Below, piece after piece: positions 11,940 to 13,779 of a DNA stretch of 13,779 nucleotides (the stretch's first letter is position 1; the number at the start of each line of letters is the position of its first letter). A program made the position numbers and the translations under genes. The notes beneath the pieces are model-generated. The model ran no database searches. It worked only from the letters and a program-made list of their open reading frames with translations, and was not told where the DNA came from. The DNA comes from Bacillota bacterium. GTDB taxonomy: Bacteria; Bacillota; Clostridia; Acetivibrionales; DTU013. The stretch is from NCBI GenBank assembly GCA_023439545.1, contig JAEXNT010000017.1, forward strand, positions 1-13,779, written 5' to 3'.

Positions 11940-13574
11940 ATGGCAGAATCGTTTTTTGGCTTGAACCTGGCTGTGCGTGGACTCTATACGGCACAGAGGA
12001 ATCTCGACATTGTGAACCATAACCTGAACAACATAAATACGCCCGGATATTCAAGACAGCAAGCCATTCAGGCAGCTTCAAGACCTATGGCGCTGGCGGA
12101 CGGCACAGGCATGATGGGTACCGGTTCCGATGTTACAGGAGTACGGAGAATTCGCGACGAATACCTCGATTTCAAATACTGGAGCGAGAATCGGTCTCTC
12201 GGTGAGTGGAGCGCAAAGCATGAGGCGCTGTCAGATATAGAAGCCCAGTTCAACGAGCCTTCCGACAGCGGCTTTACAACTATTATGAGCGATTTCTACG
12301 ACTCCATGCAGGAGCTGGCCAAGGACCCCTCCAGCGAGGCTGTAAGATCACTTGTGAAGCAGCGGGGCGTCACACTTGCGAAGTATTTCAACAGCATGGC
12401 CACCCATTTTGAAGATCTGCAGCAGGATCTGAACTACAGGATACAGACCAAGGTTGAGGAGGTCAACTCATACGCGACCCAGATACAGCAGCTGAACAGG
12501 CAGATATACATATCGGAGCTTGACGGCAGTACGGCAAACGACATGAGGGACCAGAGGACGCTTCTGGTGGACAAGCTGTCGAAAATAGTCAATATAGACG
12601 CAAACGAAGTCGTGGCGGGTTATACGCCGGACGGCAGGGAGGATAAGCATTTTGTAGTAACGATTAGCGGCAAGGCTCTCGTCGACCACTTTTCGGTCAG
12701 CAAACTTGACCTGGTACAGAGAGACGGCGCTCATCAGGTGAATGCCGAGGATGTGCCGAATCTTTACGACGTCAGGTGGGCCGACGGCAACTCCTTGACG
12801 ATAAAGGGCGGCGAACTGAGGGGCTACCTGGATGTGCGCGACGGTAACGAAGGCAAAACCGGCCCGAATGGAATTGATTCTCCGGATTACAAGGGGATCC
12901 CGTATTACCAGAAAAAGCTGAACGAGTTCGTAAGGACCTTTGCCAGGGCATTCAATGAAGGATACATAGATTCGGACGGCAACGGGGATTATTCTGCCGG
13001 CGATACGGTGGGCGGCGGTCATGCGAGCGGTTATGGATACAATAAGACAACCAATGGCACAAGATTTTTTACGATGACCGGAGTGGGTGATCGGCCGATT
13101 TCAAGTGCGGACTTTATCAGTGGAGCCGCGGATCCGACGGATCCCGAAGAAGTTTATGATTTATATGCGACTGTAACCGCCAAGAACTTTTGTGTGAGTT
13201 CCGATATAATGAATGATTATAATCTTATCGCAACTTCCGATGCTGCAGGCGAAGCCAGCAATATCGACACTTTGAACAATCTGCTCAAATTGAGGCAGAA
13301 TACGCAAATGTTCTCTGAAGGCGCGCCTGAGGACTACATGAAATCGCTTGTCGCGACATTGGGTATAGATTCGCAGCAGGCTGAAAATTACGGGGACAAT
13401 CAGCAGGTAGTTGTGAATCAGATCGTAAACAGGCGGCTTTCGGACTCCGGCGTATCCATAGATGAAGAAATGACCAACCTTATTAAATTCCAACAGGCTT
13501 ACAATGCTTCCGCAAAAATGATACAGACGATGTCCGAGGTGTACGATACATTGATCAACAGGCTCTTTGCCTGA
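11940..13574 (+). CDS. flgK: Flagellar hook-associated protein FlgK, second copy (canonical)
   Basis: This 544-residue protein has the standard FlgK size and build. The N-terminal D0/D1 part includes LNLAVRGLYTAQRNLDIVNHN and NTPGYSRQQ (34-42). A long coiled region follows to about 215, then the RGYLDVRD (around 297) and IPYYQKKLNEFVRTFARAFN (from about 320) blocks that are interrupted in the first copy, and finally the C-terminal SIDEEMTNLIKFQQAYNASA with the helix to LINRLFA. It begins 6 bases after the first flgK with AGGTGAT as the ribosome site, so the two are almost certainly co-transcribed and may be translationally coupled. This copy is likely the main junction protein. The pair differs clearly in the middle, so it is an old duplication rather than a recent repeat. 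Confidence 0.95.
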   Translation: MAESFFGLNLAVRGLYTAQRNLDIVNHNLNNINTPGYSRQQAIQAASRPMALADGTGMMGTGSDVTGVRRIRDEYLDFKYWSENRSLGEWSAKHEALSDIEAQFNEPSDSGFTTIMSDFYDSMQELAKDPSSEAVRSLVKQRGVTLAKYFNSMATHFEDLQQDLNYRIQTKVEEVNSYATQIQQLNRQIYISELDGSTANDMRDQRTLLVDKLSKIVNIDANEVVAGYTPDGREDKHFVVTISGKALVDHFSVSKLDLVQRDGAHQVNAEDVPNLYDVRWADGNSLTIKGGELRGYLDVRDGNEGKTGPNGIDSPDYKGIPYYQKKLNEFVRTFARAFNEGYIDSDGNGDYSAGDTVGGGHASGYGYNKTTNGTRFFTMTGVGDRPISSADFISGAADPTDPEEVYDLYATVTAKNFCVSSDIMNDYNLIATSDAAGEASNIDTLNNLLKLRQNTQMFSEGAPEDYMKSLVATLGIDSQQAENYGDNQQVVVNQIVNRRLSDSGVSIDEEMTNLIKFQQAYNASAKMIQTMSEVYDTLINRLFA

Positions 13575-13588
13575 TTGGAGGTAGTTTC

Positions 13589-13779
13589 ATGAGAATAACA
13601 AACAACATGCTTATCAACAATATGGTCAAATACATAGGAAATAATCTGACGCGTATGGACAAGTATCAGAGCCAGCTCGCGACGGGTAAAAAGATACAGG
13701 TCCCTTCGGATGACCCGGTCGTGGCTGCCAGGGCGCTCAAGCTGCGCACCAACGTGGCCGAGATACAGCAGTACCAGCG
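13589..13779 (+). CDS. flgL: Flagellar hook-associated protein FlgL, N-terminal part
   Basis: Sixty-three codons are visible before the window ends. The product starts MRITNNMLINNMVKYIGNN and continues with LTRMDKYQSQLATGKKIQV and PSDDPVVAARALKLRTNVAE, the flagellin-like D0/D1 start shared by FlgL and flagellin. FlgL forms the second junction ring on top of FlgK. TTGGAGGT lies about 7 bases before the ATG, and the gene begins 14 bases after the second flgK. The position after flgK and the MRITNNM start favour FlgL over flagellin. Confidence 0.93.
   Translation, partial: MRITNNMLINNMVKYIGNNLTRMDKYQSQLATGKKIQVPSDDPVVAARALKLRTNVAEIQQYQ

Overview
The window looks like part of a motile, low-to-mid-GC Gram-positive genome, most likely a member of Clostridia (Bacillota). 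The main reason is the right half, which follows the Bacillota order comF - yvyF-like - flgM - flgN - flgK - flgL, with strong AGGAGG-type ribosome sites, a sigma-28-type promoter before flgM and recD2 immediately upstream. No species can be named from the sequence alone.

Left part (1-1700, genes on the minus strand): a major facilitator transporter running off the left edge, a short gap with a 26-bp-period repeat that resembles an insertion-sequence end, and a divergent peptide deformylase. A strong hairpin terminator follows at 1659-1696.

Middle (1702-3593, plus strand): a group IIC intron of about 1.9 kb. It has a GTGCG 5' end, O. iheyensis-like domain I-III sequence, a reverse transcriptase/maturase gene starting with TTG, a domain V with a CGC triad, and a domain VI. 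An in-frame amber stop cuts the maturase 48 codons early. The intron sits exactly between the stop codon of the next minus-strand gene, an HD-GYP c-di-GMP phosphodiesterase (3594-4652), and what looks like that gene's own terminator. This fits the known IIC habit of inserting just after terminator hairpins.

Divergent control region (4653-5019): a minus-strand promoter with an extended -10 for the HD-GYP gene, a long leader with a 7-bp stem next to the ribosome site, and a separate 8-bp inverted repeat enclosing two tandem GCATATC copies. It separates the leftward genes from the rightward block.

Right part (5020-13779, plus strand): a small membrane-anchored protein resembling half of a glycosyltransferase domain, recD2, comF, a zinc-ribbon flagellar-operon protein, flgM (anti-sigma-28), flgN (chaperone for FlgK/FlgL), two tandem flgK genes and the start of flgL. 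Together the flagellar genes build the hook-filament junction and time late gene expression: FlgM holds sigma-28 until the hook is finished, FlgN escorts FlgK and FlgL to export, and FlgK/FlgL join hook to filament. The HD-GYP enzyme could lower c-di-GMP and so favour motility, but that link is inferred only from proximity. The most unusual coding feature is the first FlgK, which carries about 155 extra residues with a von Willebrand A-like pattern in its middle. I found no tRNA, rRNA or CRISPR array.
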